A stretch of 64,000 nucleotides of DNA from Alistipes sp. Zagget8 (GCA_001941065.1 MSHJ01000005.1:62001-126000), one strand, 5' to 3'; counted from the stretch's first letter, positions 55,229-64,000 are shown. The notes: a model not told the origin generated them from the sequence alone. A program made the numbers and translations.

Positions 55229-56746
55229 ATGAAAAACCTGATCAGATACATTGCATCGCTCGTCCTCGTTCTGGGTGCGGCAGGCTTCACCTCCTGCTCG
55301 TCCGACGACGGCGACGATACCCACTGTACCATCTCGTTCGCCGAGAATCCCGTTATGACGGGGTCCGGCGAAGGGACTTACTCCGTTCGAATCGAGTCGT
55401 CGCATTCATGGAATGCCGTCCCGGTAGCCGAATGGATTACCGGCGTCACAGCTTCGGGAGAAAGCGGTGATACCCTTTCGTTCGACGTCGAGGTAAACGA
55501 CTCTGAATCATTCCGTGACGGCACCATTCGCCTGACGGTCCCGGGGACATCTTATGCCAAGATGTTGACTGTACGGCAGATGGGGCGCGGCAGTGGGCTG
55601 ACCATCGATCCGAATCCCGTCGCTTTCACAACCGAAGGCGGCACGCAGGAGGTCGTCATCTATGCCGCGAACGGTTGGAAGATCGATGCCGTTTCCGACG
55701 AATGGATCACGGCCGTGCGCAAAAATAATTCGGCACTTACGATCACCGTATCGCCCAACTATTCGGGCGGCACACTTTCGGGTTCGGTCACGCTGAAAGA
55801 CGGTGAGGATAAGGAGACTTATGCGCTGCCCGTCACGCAGGAGTTCGACGGACAACTGTTTTTGGGAGCTTCGACACCAATGGGACGCCGTTTCGCCTAC
55901 AACGCCGACGGACTGGTCAGTTCGATCCTTTCGGACGAGCAGTATGCGCTCGACGATAACGTGCAGGCGCTCGAGATCGCCTATATGGGCACCGCGACGG
56001 GCGTCATGGCCCCCTGTCGGCTTTTCGTCTTCGACGTGACGCTGGACGGCGGCGTGTCGATCGCCGCCACGGCGACCGATGACGACGATGCGAGCATCAA
56101 ACCTACCGATGCCGAACTCACCCGGAAACAGATCGTTCGAGAACAGCTTGTCGCCATGCAGGCCAAACGTCCGGGGGTGACCGTGCTGGGCGGTGTCAAC
56201 GGTGACTTTTTCTACGGCGGCGTTTCTGGCGAAGCCCGCAACAATCTGTTGCACGGCGTTATGTACCGTAGCGGCATCTGCCTTAAAGATACATTTGACG
56301 GCGGTGCGGCCTGTACGGTATTCGCGGTGTTCAAGGACGGTACGGCACGCTGCCTGACACAGGTGCAGTATACTGCGTTGGACAAAACGACTATCCGGGA
56401 CGCTATCGGCGGCCGTCAACAGCTGCTTGCCGCCGGTGAAGCGGTTTCGACGGATGCTACACTCGAACCGCGCACCGCCGTGGGTGTTTCGCGTGACGGG
56501 AAACGCGTGACGATTCTCGTGATCGACGGACGCCGCGACAGCTATTCCATCGGCGCTTCTTATGCGATCATGTCCAAAATGTTCCGGGCGTTCGACGTCT
56601 GGGAGGCCATCAATCTTGACGGCGGCGGATCATCGACTTTCGCTGTCCGCAAAGCAGAAACGTTCGAAACCCGTAATCGTCCGACCGACACGGCAGGCGA
56701 CCGCGAAGTGGTGAACGGACTCGCTATTGTCAAATCCGAAAATTAG
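55229..56746 (+). CDS. Lipoprotein: two BACON domains and phosphodiester glycosidase (NAGPA)
   Basis: The 505-residue protein has the lipobox GFTSC with Cys23 when started at ATG 55229. Two BACON domains (about 36-115 and 118-205: SSHSWNAVPVAEWITGV; NGWKIDAVSDEWITAV) lead to a NAGPA domain with GGVNGDFFYGG, RTAVGVSRDGKRVTILVIDGRRD and the intact NLDGGGSST motif, ending EVVNGLAIV. BACON domains often bind glycan or mucin-like surfaces and carry enzymes in gut Bacteroidales. This is probably the surface-anchored active glycosidase of the locus. Confidence 0.9.
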   Translation: MKNLIRYIASLVLVLGAAGFTSCSSDDGDDTHCTISFAENPVMTGSGEGTYSVRIESSHSWNAVPVAEWITGVTASGESGDTLSFDVEVNDSESFRDGTIRLTVPGTSYAKMLTVRQMGRGSGLTIDPNPVAFTTEGGTQEVVIYAANGWKIDAVSDEWITAVRKNNSALTITVSPNYSGGTLSGSVTLKDGEDKETYALPVTQEFDGQLFLGASTPMGRRFAYNADGLVSSILSDEQYALDDNVQALEIAYMGTATGVMAPCRLFVFDVTLDGGVSIAATATDDDDASIKPTDAELTRKQIVREQLVAMQAKRPGVTVLGGVNGDFFYGGVSGEARNNLLHGVMYRSGICLKDTFDGGAACTVFAVFKDGTARCLTQVQYTALDKTTIRDAIGGRQQLLAAGEAVSTDATLEPRTAVGVSRDGKRVTILVIDGRRDSYSIGASYAIMSKMFRAFDVWEAINLDGGGSSTFAVRKAETFETRNRPTDTAGDREVVNGLAIVKSEN

Positions 56747-56754
56747 CAGACGTA

Positions 56755-57624
56755 ATGAAAAAAACAATGATATTGGTCTTATCGATTCTGTTGTGCGGAG
56801 GTATCTCGGCACAGCCTATCGGTAAATCGATGGGTCGCTGGAAGGATATCAGCGCCGCATCCATGGAAGAGAACCGCAAAGGCGGTCTGGAATATATTGA
56901 AGTCACGATTAACGATTTTTGGCGTCCGTCCAAAACTCATGAGGAAATTTACGAACGGGCCGAGAAGGCTCTTGCGGACATCAAAGCCTCGGGGTTGAAG
57001 GTCTGGTCCGTCCACCTGCCCTTCTCGCGCACGCTGGACATCTCGGTACTCGACGACAAGGCCCGTGCTGAAAACGTCGCGTTCATGGCCGAGATGATCG
57101 CATTGGCAGGGCGTTTCAATCCCCGCTTCCTGGTGCTGCATCCCAGTTCGGAGCCGATCGGGAATGAAGAGCGTGAAGAGCGCTTGCAGAACAGTCATGT
57201 CTCGATCGGGAAGCTGGCTCCCGAAGCCCGGCGCATCGGAGCGACGCTCTGTATCGAAAACCTGCCACGCACCTGTCTGGGACAGACCGGCGAAGAGATG
57301 CTTCGCCTGATCGACGGATATGACGACGTGAAGCTCTGTTTCGACACCAATCACCTGCTGTTCCAGTCCCATGCCGACTATCTGAAGGTTGTGGGCAAAG
57401 GCCGCATCGGCACGGTTCACCTTTCGGACTACGATTTCGAGAACGAGCGCCACTGGATTCCCGGTCAGGGAAAAATCGACTGGGGCGAGCTCTGGAAGGG
57501 CATCCGTGAATCGGGATACGACGGTATTATGATGTTCGAATGCTATGGTGAGCCGGAAGAGCTGACCGCTGCACGTGAGTTTATCCGGAAATCCGTCGGA
57601 AAAGCCTGCCGTCATGCTGAATAA
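56755..57624 (+). CDS. Secreted sugar phosphate isomerase/epimerase-like TIM barrel
   Basis: The 289-residue protein has a signal peptide ending GGISAQP. The AP-endonuclease-2/xylose-isomerase-like barrel has metal-ligand candidates in VLHPSSE, LCIENLPR, CFDTNHLL, VHLSDYDFENERH and MMFECYGEP. Cytoplasmic relatives isomerise or epimerise sugars; an exported copy may work on released sugars in the periplasm. It is 8 bp after the BACON/NAGPA gene and overlaps the transporter start by 11 bp, so the three form one operon. Confidence 0.87.
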   Translation: MKKTMILVLSILLCGGISAQPIGKSMGRWKDISAASMEENRKGGLEYIEVTINDFWRPSKTHEEIYERAEKALADIKASGLKVWSVHLPFSRTLDISVLDDKARAENVAFMAEMIALAGRFNPRFLVLHPSSEPIGNEEREERLQNSHVSIGKLAPEARRIGATLCIENLPRTCLGQTGEEMLRLIDGYDDVKLCFDTNHLLFQSHADYLKVVGKGRIGTVHLSDYDFENERHWIPGQGKIDWGELWKGIRESGYDGIMMFECYGEPEELTAAREFIRKSVGKACRHAE

Positions 57625-58987
57625 GATCCGGAATTTCTACCGCATTTCCGCTCCGGTTCCGGTTACGGGATCGGAGCAGGAACAGCGGACACTCTATCGC
57701 AGACTCTATATGCAGACATTCGTGGCCGCAACCGTCGGTTACAGCCTTTACTATGTTTGCCGTACGAGCCTTAATGTGATGAAAAAGCCGATCATCGACT
57801 CGGGGGTCTTGGATGCGACACAATTAGGAATGGTCGGTTCGGCGCTGTTGTTCATGTATGCCGCCGGAAAATTTGTCAACGGGTTCATCGCCGACCATGC
57901 GAACATCAAGCGTTTCATGGCTACGGGACTTGTCGTTTCGGCCGGAATGAATCTGCTGATGGGTTTGCTGGGATTCTCCTACTCGTTGCTTCCCACGGCG
58001 TTCATCCTCGTAAGTTTCATGATCTTGTGGGGTATCAACGGCTGGTCGCAGTCGATGGGTGCGGCTCCGGCCATTATTTCGCTTTCACGCTGGCTGCCGC
58101 TCTCGAAACGGGGACGTTACTACGGCTTCTTTTCTGCCAGCCACAATATCGGCGAGGGCCTTTCATTCGTTTTCGTCGGATGCGTCGTTTCGCTTTTCGG
58201 CTGGCAATGGGGTTTCATAGGCTCGGCTGTGGCCGGAGCATTGGGTGTCGCCGCCATCTGCTTTTTTCTACATGACACGCCCGAATCGAAAGGCCTGCCT
58301 CCGATTGAAACGCTCGCTCACGAAGCCCGGGAACAAGGTTCCCAGCACTCCGTGTCGGAAATCCAACGGCGGGTGCTCCGAACTCCGGGAGTGTGGGTTC
58401 TGGCTGCGGCCAGCGCATTCATGTATATTTCACGTTATGCCATCAATGGTTGGGGCATCCTTTTCCTGCAAGAGGCCAAGGGCTTTTCCGATGCCGAGGC
58501 GATCTCCGTAGTTGGTATCAATACCATTCTGGGGGTGATCGGTACGGTCTTTTCAGGTTGGTTCGCCGAAAAACTTTTCCGGGGTAATCTCAACTATCCG
58601 GCCCTGTTGTTCGGCGTACTGAACTCGGTGGCCCTCGGGCTGTTTTTGTTCGGAGGTAGCGATTTTTGGGTAAATATGCTGAGCATGGTGCTGTTCGGCA
58701 TCGCTATCGGTGTGCTGATTTGCTTCATAGGCGGTCTGATGGCCGTGAGTATTGTTCCGCGTAAGGCCACAGGGGCAGCTCTCGGAATTATGGGAATGGT
58801 TTCCTACATTGCAGCCGGTATGCAGGACGTGATCAGCGGATGGCTTATCGACAGCCATACGTCGCTCGATGCTGCGGGAGCGAAACTTTACGATTTCGGG
58901 CCGGTTGCCTGGTTCTGGTTCGGAGCTTCGGTTATTTCATTTTTGCTGCCTGTCCTGAACTGGCGGCGCGAACAATCCCAATTCTGA
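57614..58987 (+). CDS. Organophosphate:phosphate antiporter family (GlpT/UhpT-like) MFS transporter
   Basis: The 457-residue protein has twelve predicted membrane segments. Start 57614 (ATG, overlapping the previous stop) fits better than the long upstream extension. Two arginines that hold substrate phosphate in GlpT are present: Arg50 in YYVCRTSLN and Arg274 in YISRYAINGWG. GRYYGFFSASHNIGEGLSFVFVG resembles the family's conserved loop. It would import a sugar phosphate or glycerol 3-phosphate in exchange for phosphate. Such a transporter in a SusCD locus is unusual and fits the phosphodiester glycosidases. Confidence 0.92.
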   Translation: MLNKIRNFYRISAPVPVTGSEQEQRTLYRRLYMQTFVAATVGYSLYYVCRTSLNVMKKPIIDSGVLDATQLGMVGSALLFMYAAGKFVNGFIADHANIKRFMATGLVVSAGMNLLMGLLGFSYSLLPTAFILVSFMILWGINGWSQSMGAAPAIISLSRWLPLSKRGRYYGFFSASHNIGEGLSFVFVGCVVSLFGWQWGFIGSAVAGALGVAAICFFLHDTPESKGLPPIETLAHEAREQGSQHSVSEIQRRVLRTPGVWVLAAASAFMYISRYAINGWGILFLQEAKGFSDAEAISVVGINTILGVIGTVFSGWFAEKLFRGNLNYPALLFGVLNSVALGLFLFGGSDFWVNMLSMVLFGIAIGVLICFIGGLMAVSIVPRKATGAALGIMGMVSYIAAGMQDVISGWLIDSHTSLDAAGAKLYDFGPVAWFWFGASVISFLLPVLNWRREQSQF

Positions 58988-58990
58988 TCC

Positions 58991-60064
58991 ATGAAGTATT
59001 TGTTCATCTTTTTGTCCGGTCTTTTGCTGGGGATCGGAGTCCGGGCACAGGAGTTGCGTTATGTCGATGCCGCGACGCTCACGCTTGTTAACAAGGCCCA
59101 AACGACTGTTAATCCCTATCACCGTATCGATACGGCGCGCTATCGGGATCTGACGGCTCCGGCCAAACGTTATCTGCTCCATAGTGCGGGTATAGCCGTT
59201 GTGTTCCGCACCGACAGCCGTACGATAGCGGCCCGGTGGCGGAGCTGCGAACATCGTCTCTACAACCATATGACGGGAATTGCCGCTACCGGATTGGACT
59301 TATACATCCGGCGCAGCGGAGAGTGGGTTCCGGCCGGGTTCGCCTGCAATCGACCCGCAGAAGCGGAGCATCAGGCCGTTATCGTCGAAAAAATGGATTC
59401 CACGGAGAAGGAGTGCCTGCTTTACCTGCCGGTGATGGATCAGATTGTCTCGCTTGAAATAGGAGTTGATCCGGACGCCCGTATCGTTGCCGCAGACAAC
59501 CCATTCCGACACCGTATCGTAGTGCTCGGATCAAGTATTACACACGGGATTGCGGCCAGCCGGGCCGGTATGGCTTATCCTGCGCAATTAGAGCGCCGCA
59601 CAGGACTCGAATTTATCAACCTCGGCATCAGCGGCAACTGTAAACTCGATGCCTCGCAGGCCCGGATGATTGCCCGAATATCCGCAGATGCCTTTGTTTT
59701 CGACTGTTTTTCGAATCCTCTCGGACCTCTGATCGAAGAACGTCTCGCGGAGTTCGTTGCCATCATACGGGCAGCTCATCCTTCGACGCCGCTCGTTTTT
59801 TTGCAGACCGTCGTTCGGGGAACGGGTAATTTCAACCTCGAACGGCGTGCGGGTGAGCTCCATAAGCGTCAAACTGCTGCTGAAGGCATGCGCAGACTGA
59901 TTGCTGCCGGCGATAGGAATCTTTATTTTCTCGATCCGGGACTCGACCCGGGTTCCGAGGCCTTGGTTGACGGAACACATCCTTCCGATCTGGGATTCAA
60001 ATTGATTGCAGACCGACTCGAAAAACAACTATTGCGGATCTTTAAACATTACGATATCCGCTGA
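58991..60064 (+). CDS. Secreted SGNH/GDSL esterase with N-terminal GxDLY-type domain
   Basis: The 357-residue protein has a signal peptide ending GVRAQ. Residues about 20-165 are the small beta domain of SGNH_hydro_3-type enzymes (GLDLYIRRSGEW). The esterase domain has the nucleophile Ser182 in GSSITHG, NLGISGN (oxyanion Gly and Asn), DCFSNP and the Asp/His pair in DGTHPSDLG. It probably removes acetyl or other acyl groups from the glycan. It lies 3 bp after the transporter gene and ends the operon. Confidence 0.9.
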   Translation: MKYLFIFLSGLLLGIGVRAQELRYVDAATLTLVNKAQTTVNPYHRIDTARYRDLTAPAKRYLLHSAGIAVVFRTDSRTIAARWRSCEHRLYNHMTGIAATGLDLYIRRSGEWVPAGFACNRPAEAEHQAVIVEKMDSTEKECLLYLPVMDQIVSLEIGVDPDARIVAADNPFRHRIVVLGSSITHGIAASRAGMAYPAQLERRTGLEFINLGISGNCKLDASQARMIARISADAFVFDCFSNPLGPLIEERLAEFVAIIRAAHPSTPLVFLQTVVRGTGNFNLERRAGELHKRQTAAEGMRRLIAAGDRNLYFLDPGLDPGSEALVDGTHPSDLGFKLIADRLEKQLLRIFKHYDIR

Positions 60065-60615
60065 AATTTTGAATTTTTTATCACGAAAGCGACTCAGATC
60101 AGAAAATCTACACTATTTGTATTAAAAACTGCAATAGAACTGTATTGTACAATTTGTTTATTTGAATGACATGTCGCATATCCGGGCTTCAGCCTCCCCT
60201 CTGTTTTGCCCTGTTGTAGATAAGGTGTCTTGACAATTTTCAATCACACACATGATATGTCACAAAAACAGTATGTTGACATTAATCGTCTATTGCAAAT
60301 ATTACTTACACTTTACGAGAAAAAAGAGGAATTTCGTATGTAACTTAGACTTGATTGTTAATAAATTGGTAAAACAAGCATTTACCATTGCCACAAATGA
60401 TTCATCATATATTAATGGAGTATCCCTAAAACAAATTATTGTACGAAATCGTGCTTCTTGTCCTCAAAAAAGTCTACAGTTATTGATATTATAGTCCCAA
60501 TGATATTTGGGTTTTCCCGTTCTATTTCTTGCTTCTGAAGGTGTCGTACGTAATATCACCGCTCTACAAACAAGGCGGTCATTCGAAATCAAAACCATGA
60601 ATAGAATTCGGACAT
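60065..60615. other. AT-rich gene-free stretch between the PUL and the IS remnant
   Basis: No gene is supported. The GC content drops sharply compared with the PUL. An 80-codon open frame at 60252-60494 has no family resemblance or start signal. No clear terminator is visible for the SGNH gene. Confidence 0.4.
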
Positions 60616-60996
60616 TTAGACATCCAATATCGTGAGTAGGTCGATACCATATTCTTCTTGAAGGATATCACCCATGATCTCATAGCCTTCCAGACGTAAT
60701 AAAGCCTCTTCCAGACGCCGCCGAAGGGCCTTGTTCTCGGATGATAATTCACTGGCTTCTTCACTCGTAACGCGGGACATGATCGGAAAAGGATTAGGGC
60801 TACTCACAAAGCTACAACTATTTTTCGCTTTCCAGCGCTGACCCATCTTATGAATCGTAGCCATGGGAATACCATGTTCTTCGGCCAGTTGGCGAGCCGT
60901 CTTGACTCCGCTCAAATACTCCTGTAAAATCAGATGACGCGACTGACGTGGTAAATAGACGGGATAAGTCTGATTTCGTTGTTCTCTGCATAAGGT
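60616..60996 (-). pseudogene. IS3-family orfA (HTH/leucine-zipper) remnant
   Basis: The frame is open from 60996 to 60616 but has no ATG; TTG 60915 is the only plausible start. It reads LILQEYLSGVKTARQLAEEHGIPMATIHKMGQRWKAK (HTH) and ENKALRRRLEEALLRLEGYEIMGDI (leucine zipper), as in IS3-type orfA proteins. The DDE-encoding orfB is missing and no terminal repeats are recognised. It is the trace of an old insertion near the recombinase. Confidence 0.65.
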
Positions 60997-61022
60997 TTAC
61001 TCTTTTTCTGTAAACCTTTTTC

Positions 61023-61044
61023 AGGACGGGACAAGGACGGGACA
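61023..61044. repeat. 11-bp tandem repeat (AGGACGGGACA x2)
   Basis: Two perfect copies lie back to back. Further CGGAC words follow up to 61080. They lie just outside the IS remnant. No function is assigned. Confidence 0.6.
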
Positions 61045-61525
61045 AATCCGCCGAACGGACTGGAGCGGACTGCGGCGGACATGAGAACCGAAATACAGGA
61101 GACGATTATATCTTGCATCACGAACAAAATCGTTCACTATCAAAAGATGAAACGCAATACTCAAAACCCTGCTTCCTGAATTCCTTTTACAAATCATTTA
61201 TGGAATCGATATGGCAGGAACGCCTCTTATCTCCTCTGTATAAAAGAAATCGTTCGCAAAAGAGTTCTCGAATGAATGCAATCGTGAATCTCCGAAATCA
61301 CAAATTCAAGAATCTTTGAATTTATCGCTTATGAAAGACTTTTAATCATGCACTGTCGTATGTAGTCAGAAGGATGGCATCGGAAAACTCCCTTCACGGG
61401 TTGTTTGCCGGCTATCGACATAAGTGTTCCGGTCGTGGATTATGGATATTGGAGGGGGCAGCCGTCCACAGGGTAGTGTCCAGGCCGCAGAATGTCGCCT
61501 TTTCCGACGGTAGCGTCCAGCAAAA

Positions 61526-61598
61526 CGCCGGGGATGGAAATCCGCAAGGCTCGCCCTTCGGGCGATTCGCATGGCCTTGCGGATTTTCATCTCCGGCG
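61526..61598. repeat. Large imperfect palindrome beyond the recombinase 3' end
   Basis: CGCCGGGGATGGAAATCCGC (61526-61545, extending to 61550) pairs with 61574-61598 with only two mismatches over 25 bp. Between them a second hairpin, TCGCCC-TTC-GGGCGA (61551-61565), is present. It lies about 70 bp after the recombinase stop and may be a terminator or recombination-related structure. Confidence 0.6.
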
Positions 61599-61669
61599 AT
61601 AAATTCCCTGCCGGCGGAAAGAGATTACGGGGATATTAGATATATACGATATTCCGGGATTGCGCCGGG

Positions 61670-62899
61670 TTACTGCGCGACCTTGAAGACACTGTCGAGT
61701 TTCTCGCTCAACGCCGCCATATCCCGACCGATCTTGTCATTGGTAATTTGGGCGTAGATTTGGGTCGTGGTGATATGTTTATGTCCCAGCATCTTGCTGA
61801 CTGTCTCCAGAGGTACGCCCTGCGTGAGCGTGACCGTCGTGGCGAAGGTATGCCGCGCCATGTGCATCGTCGGATTGAATGACAGGCCGGCGTGTTTGGC
61901 GACATGTCGTAACGACATGTTTATCGTCTTATAGTAGCGTTTGATCGGGAAGACCTTGTTACTTTCCAAGTGCAGGTCTTTATAACGGTCGTAGATCATT
62001 TCAGCTACGGGAAGGAGTTTAACACGGAACTGTGTACCCGTCTTTTGCCGCTTGTCGATGATCCACCGTTCCCCGTGGTCGTCCGTATGAATATCTGCAT
62101 GGGTCAGCTTTGCAACGTCCGAATGGCTCAGGCCCGTAAAGGCGCAGAAAACGAAGACATCCCGGTTAATGCCCGTTCGGTAGTTGGGTAATTCTACGTC
62201 CATTACGGCCTGCAATTCCGAAGCGGACAAATAGCGCCGTTCGGCGTATTGGGGCCTGACATGGAACCCGGCGAAAGGATCGACGGCAATCCAGCCGTTC
62301 TTATACGCCGTATAGGTCATCAGACGCAATTTCTTGACCCCGGCACAGATCGTCCCGGAAGCAAGACCCTTTACCGTGGAGAGGTAAACGACGAACTTTT
62401 CGATAAACTCCCGTTTCAGCTCTTTGAAAGGAATATCCCTGACGTGGTATTCGTATTCGAGGAAAGCGGCAAGACGCCTGCGACGCAGACAGTAATCTTC
62501 ATAGGTGGAATAGGCGCGGTCTTTGCCCACACGCTTGCGGAACCCCACAAGATATTCATCGAAGGTTTGTAACAGCAGGCGGCAGTCATCCCCCATACCC
62601 AGAAAGGCGTTGTGAACCTTTTCGGCCGTGACATACGAATCCCGGTCGCAGAGGCGTTGGTATTGTTTGCCGATATTGGTCTTGATATTTTCCAGCTTCT
62701 CGTTGATGCGCTGCGATTCGAGGCTTTTGCCGGAGGCCTTATTGGCTTTAGAGTCCCAGAGGGAAGAACGAACGGTGAGTTTGCAGCTGAACTGCGACAT
62801 CGTTCCGTTGATGGTAATACGGCCCATAACGGGAACCTGACCCGATTTCTCCGACTGCCTCTTTACGTAGAAAAGGACTTTGAAAGTGCTGCGTTGCAT
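61670..62899 (-). CDS. Tyrosine recombinase/integrase, CTnDOT-like
   Basis: The 409-residue protein has an N-terminal arm-binding domain (Arm-DNA-bind_5-like: KRQSEKSGQVPVMGRITINGT), a SAM-like core-binding domain (about 100-205) and the catalytic domain. Catalytic residues seen are Lys in DKRQKTGT, HxxR in MHMARHTFAT, the second His in GHKHITTTQ and Tyr in QIYAQI. The first Arg box reads TGLSHSDV, so the Arg is replaced, as known for the Bacteroides integrase IntDOT. It is the only intact mobile-element gene here and points to past or present integration next to tsaD. No relaxase or transfer gene is present in the window. Confidence 0.93.
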   Translation of the reverse strand: MQRSTFKVLFYVKRQSEKSGQVPVMGRITINGTMSQFSCKLTVRSSLWDSKANKASGKSLESQRINEKLENIKTNIGKQYQRLCDRDSYVTAEKVHNAFLGMGDDCRLLLQTFDEYLVGFRKRVGKDRAYSTYEDYCLRRRRLAAFLEYEYHVRDIPFKELKREFIEKFVVYLSTVKGLASGTICAGVKKLRLMTYTAYKNGWIAVDPFAGFHVRPQYAERRYLSASELQAVMDVELPNYRTGINRDVFVFCAFTGLSHSDVAKLTHADIHTDDHGERWIIDKRQKTGTQFRVKLLPVAEMIYDRYKDLHLESNKVFPIKRYYKTINMSLRHVAKHAGLSFNPTMHMARHTFATTVTLTQGVPLETVSKMLGHKHITTTQIYAQITNDKIGRDMAALSEKLDSVFKVAQ

Positions 62900-63006
62900 A
62901 ATAACTTAACTTTTTGAATTGGTTAAACGTAATGTCAAGTTATTTGTTATGCGGAAATTCGATGCAACACACTGAAAATTATTGTCTTAAATGCAAATTA
63001 AAGCAT

Positions 63007-63058
63007 TTCGGGCAGGTAACGGAATAAGTAACACGACTTACCGTTAAACCTGCCCGAA
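63007..63058. other. Long hairpin between the recombinase and tsaD
   Basis: TTCGGGCAGGT (63007-63017) pairs with ACCTGCCCGAA (63048-63058), continued inward by AACGG/CCGTT and TAAGT/ACTTA with a two-base bulge. It may be the end of a transcript or an attachment-site structure. The rest of 62900-63148 shows nothing more. Confidence 0.55.
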
Positions 63059-63148
63059 TTTGCAATTTTAGTGCTCGGAGCACATGCAGAGCAGAGAATT
63101 AAATACTTGCAAACAAGATATTTACTCTTTTTCGCACTTTCGTTTTTG

Positions 63149-64000
63149 CTAAAGTTCCTCGAGCCGCGCCACGGGCGACACGTCGAGGGCGGCGAATTCG
63201 CCCTGCCGGTAGCGGTAGTATCCCGCCATGGCGATCATTGCGGCGTTGTCGGTCGTGAATTTGAACTCCGGGAGGAACGTCCGCCAGCCCCGGCGGCGGC
63301 CCGCTTCGGTGATGCCGTTGCGGAGTCCCGAGTTGGCCGAGACGCCGCCCGCGATGGCGATGTCGCGGATGCCGGTCTCCTTCGAGGCGCGGACGAGCTT
63401 GTCCAGCAGAATCTCGACGATGGTGGATTGCAGCGAGGCGCAGAGGTCGGCCTTGTGCCGCTCGATAAAGTCGGGGTCCGCGGCCACGGCGTCGCGCAGC
63501 GTGTAGAGGAACGAGGTTTTCAGCCCCGAGAACGAGTAGTCGTACCCCTCGACGCGGGGGCGTGCGAAGCGGAACGCCTTCGGGTCGCCCTCTTTGGCCA
63601 GTTTGTCGATTACCGGACCACCCGGGTAGGGGAGTCCCATCACCTTGGCGCATTTGTCGAAGGCTTCGCCCGCGGCGTCGTCTATCGTCGTGCCGATGAT
63701 CTCCATCTCCAGCGGGGAGTCCACGCGCACGATCTGCGTGTGGCCGCCGCTGACCAGCAGGCACAGGAACGGAAAGTCGGGATGGGGAAGGGTGCGGTCG
63801 GGGAGGTCGATGAAATGCGAGAGGATGTGTCCCTGCAGGTGGTTGACCTCGACCATCGGGATGTTGCGGGCGATGGAAAGTCCCTTGGTGAACGACACGC
63901 CGACGAGCAGCGAACCCACCAGTCCCGGGCCGCGCGTGAAGGCGATGGCGTCGAGCTGCGAGGCGTCGATTCCGGCCTCCCGGAGCGCCGTGTCCACGAC
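63149..64000 (-). CDS. tsaD: tRNA N6-adenosine threonylcarbamoyltransferase, 5' end outside window
   Basis: The frame is open to the right edge, and the N-terminal 50-60 residues lie beyond it. Visible motifs are FTRGPGLVGSLLVGV, the metal-binding HLQGHILSHF, LVSGGHTQIV, GEAFDKCAKVMGLPYPGG, GGVSANSGLR and FTTDNAAMIAMAGYYR. The enzyme transfers threonylcarbamoyl to A37 of ANN-decoding tRNAs with TsaB and TsaE in the cytoplasm. It is essential in many bacteria. It is a conserved chromosomal gene that marks the right border of the mobile region. Confidence 0.96.
   Translation of the reverse strand, partial: VVDTALREAGIDASQLDAIAFTRGPGLVGSLLVGVSFTKGLSIARNIPMVEVNHLQGHILSHFIDLPDRTLPHPDFPFLCLLVSGGHTQIVRVDSPLEMEIIGTTIDDAAGEAFDKCAKVMGLPYPGGPVIDKLAKEGDPKAFRFARPRVEGYDYSFSGLKTSFLYTLRDAVAADPDFIERHKADLCASLQSTIVEILLDKLVRASKETGIRDIAIAGGVSANSGLRNGITEAGRRRGWRTFLPEFKFTTDNAAMIAMAGYYRYRQGEFAALDVSPVARLEEL

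Noticed and set aside
60252..60494. 80-codon open frame after the SGNH gene
   Set aside because: AT-rich, no family resemblance and no promoter or ribosome-binding signal.
61526..61598. CRISPR array or integron attC array
   Set aside because: Only one palindrome is present; there is no series of repeats with spacers and no cas or integron-type integrase gene.

Overview
The window is chromosomal DNA of a GC-rich member of the Bacteroidales, most likely Alistipes or another Rikenellaceae (inference). The signs are SusC/SusD and fimbrillin-type lipoproteins, a hybrid two-component sensor, an ECF sigma/FecR pair, a CTnDOT-like tyrosine recombinase, and promoters of the Bacteroidetes type (TAnnTTTG -7 box, TTG about 19 bp upstream), together with a high GC content.

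Layout. 1-4.4 kb: 3' part of a hybrid two-component sensor/regulator, a family 32-like glycosyltransferase put out of frame by a G10 tract next to its start, and tRNA-Ala(GGC). 4.5-9.7 kb: exported thioredoxin, a serine-hydrolase-fold/DUF302 fusion lacking its catalytic residues, and korAB (2-oxoacid:ferredoxin oxidoreductase). 10-16.4 kb: a fimbrillin/esterase lipoprotein, an ABC-F ATPase and kduD-kduI (uronate catabolism). 16.6-19.5 kb: a prophage remnant with an S24 repressor, a small protein and an orphan large terminase. 19.5-26 kb: a lipoprotein, a nitronate monooxygenase/FabK-like flavoprotein and a large fimbrillin-like lipoprotein.

27-41.7 kb is a mirror-symmetric redox island. Two paralogous AraC regulators sit at its outer ends, each divergent from an operon that runs inward, and the two operons converge near 34.6 kb. 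Both encode mostly exported flavodoxins or flavoproteins, aldo/keto reductases, carboxymuconolactone-decarboxylase and cupin proteins, and THSxGG alpha/beta hydrolases. A shared 15-bp element lies in both control regions, and one of them also carries four phased 10-bp repeats.

41.9-42.4 kb holds a decayed SF1 helicase. 42.6-60.1 kb is a polysaccharide-utilisation-type locus: three phosphodiester-glycosidase (NAGPA/DUF2233) proteins, ECF sigma, FecR, SusC with an STN signalling domain, SusD, two beta-helix lipoproteins, a secreted TIM-barrel protein, an organophosphate antiporter with both phosphate-binding arginines, and an SGNH esterase. I infer that it captures and cuts sugar-phosphodiester glycans and imports a phosphorylated product. 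60-63 kb carries an IS3-like orfA remnant, a large palindrome and a tyrosine recombinase next to tsaD, which runs off the right edge.

The observations I rate highest are the NAGPA/OPA-transporter locus, the possibly phase-variable glycosyltransferase, and the mirrored redox operons with their repeat-bearing control regions.
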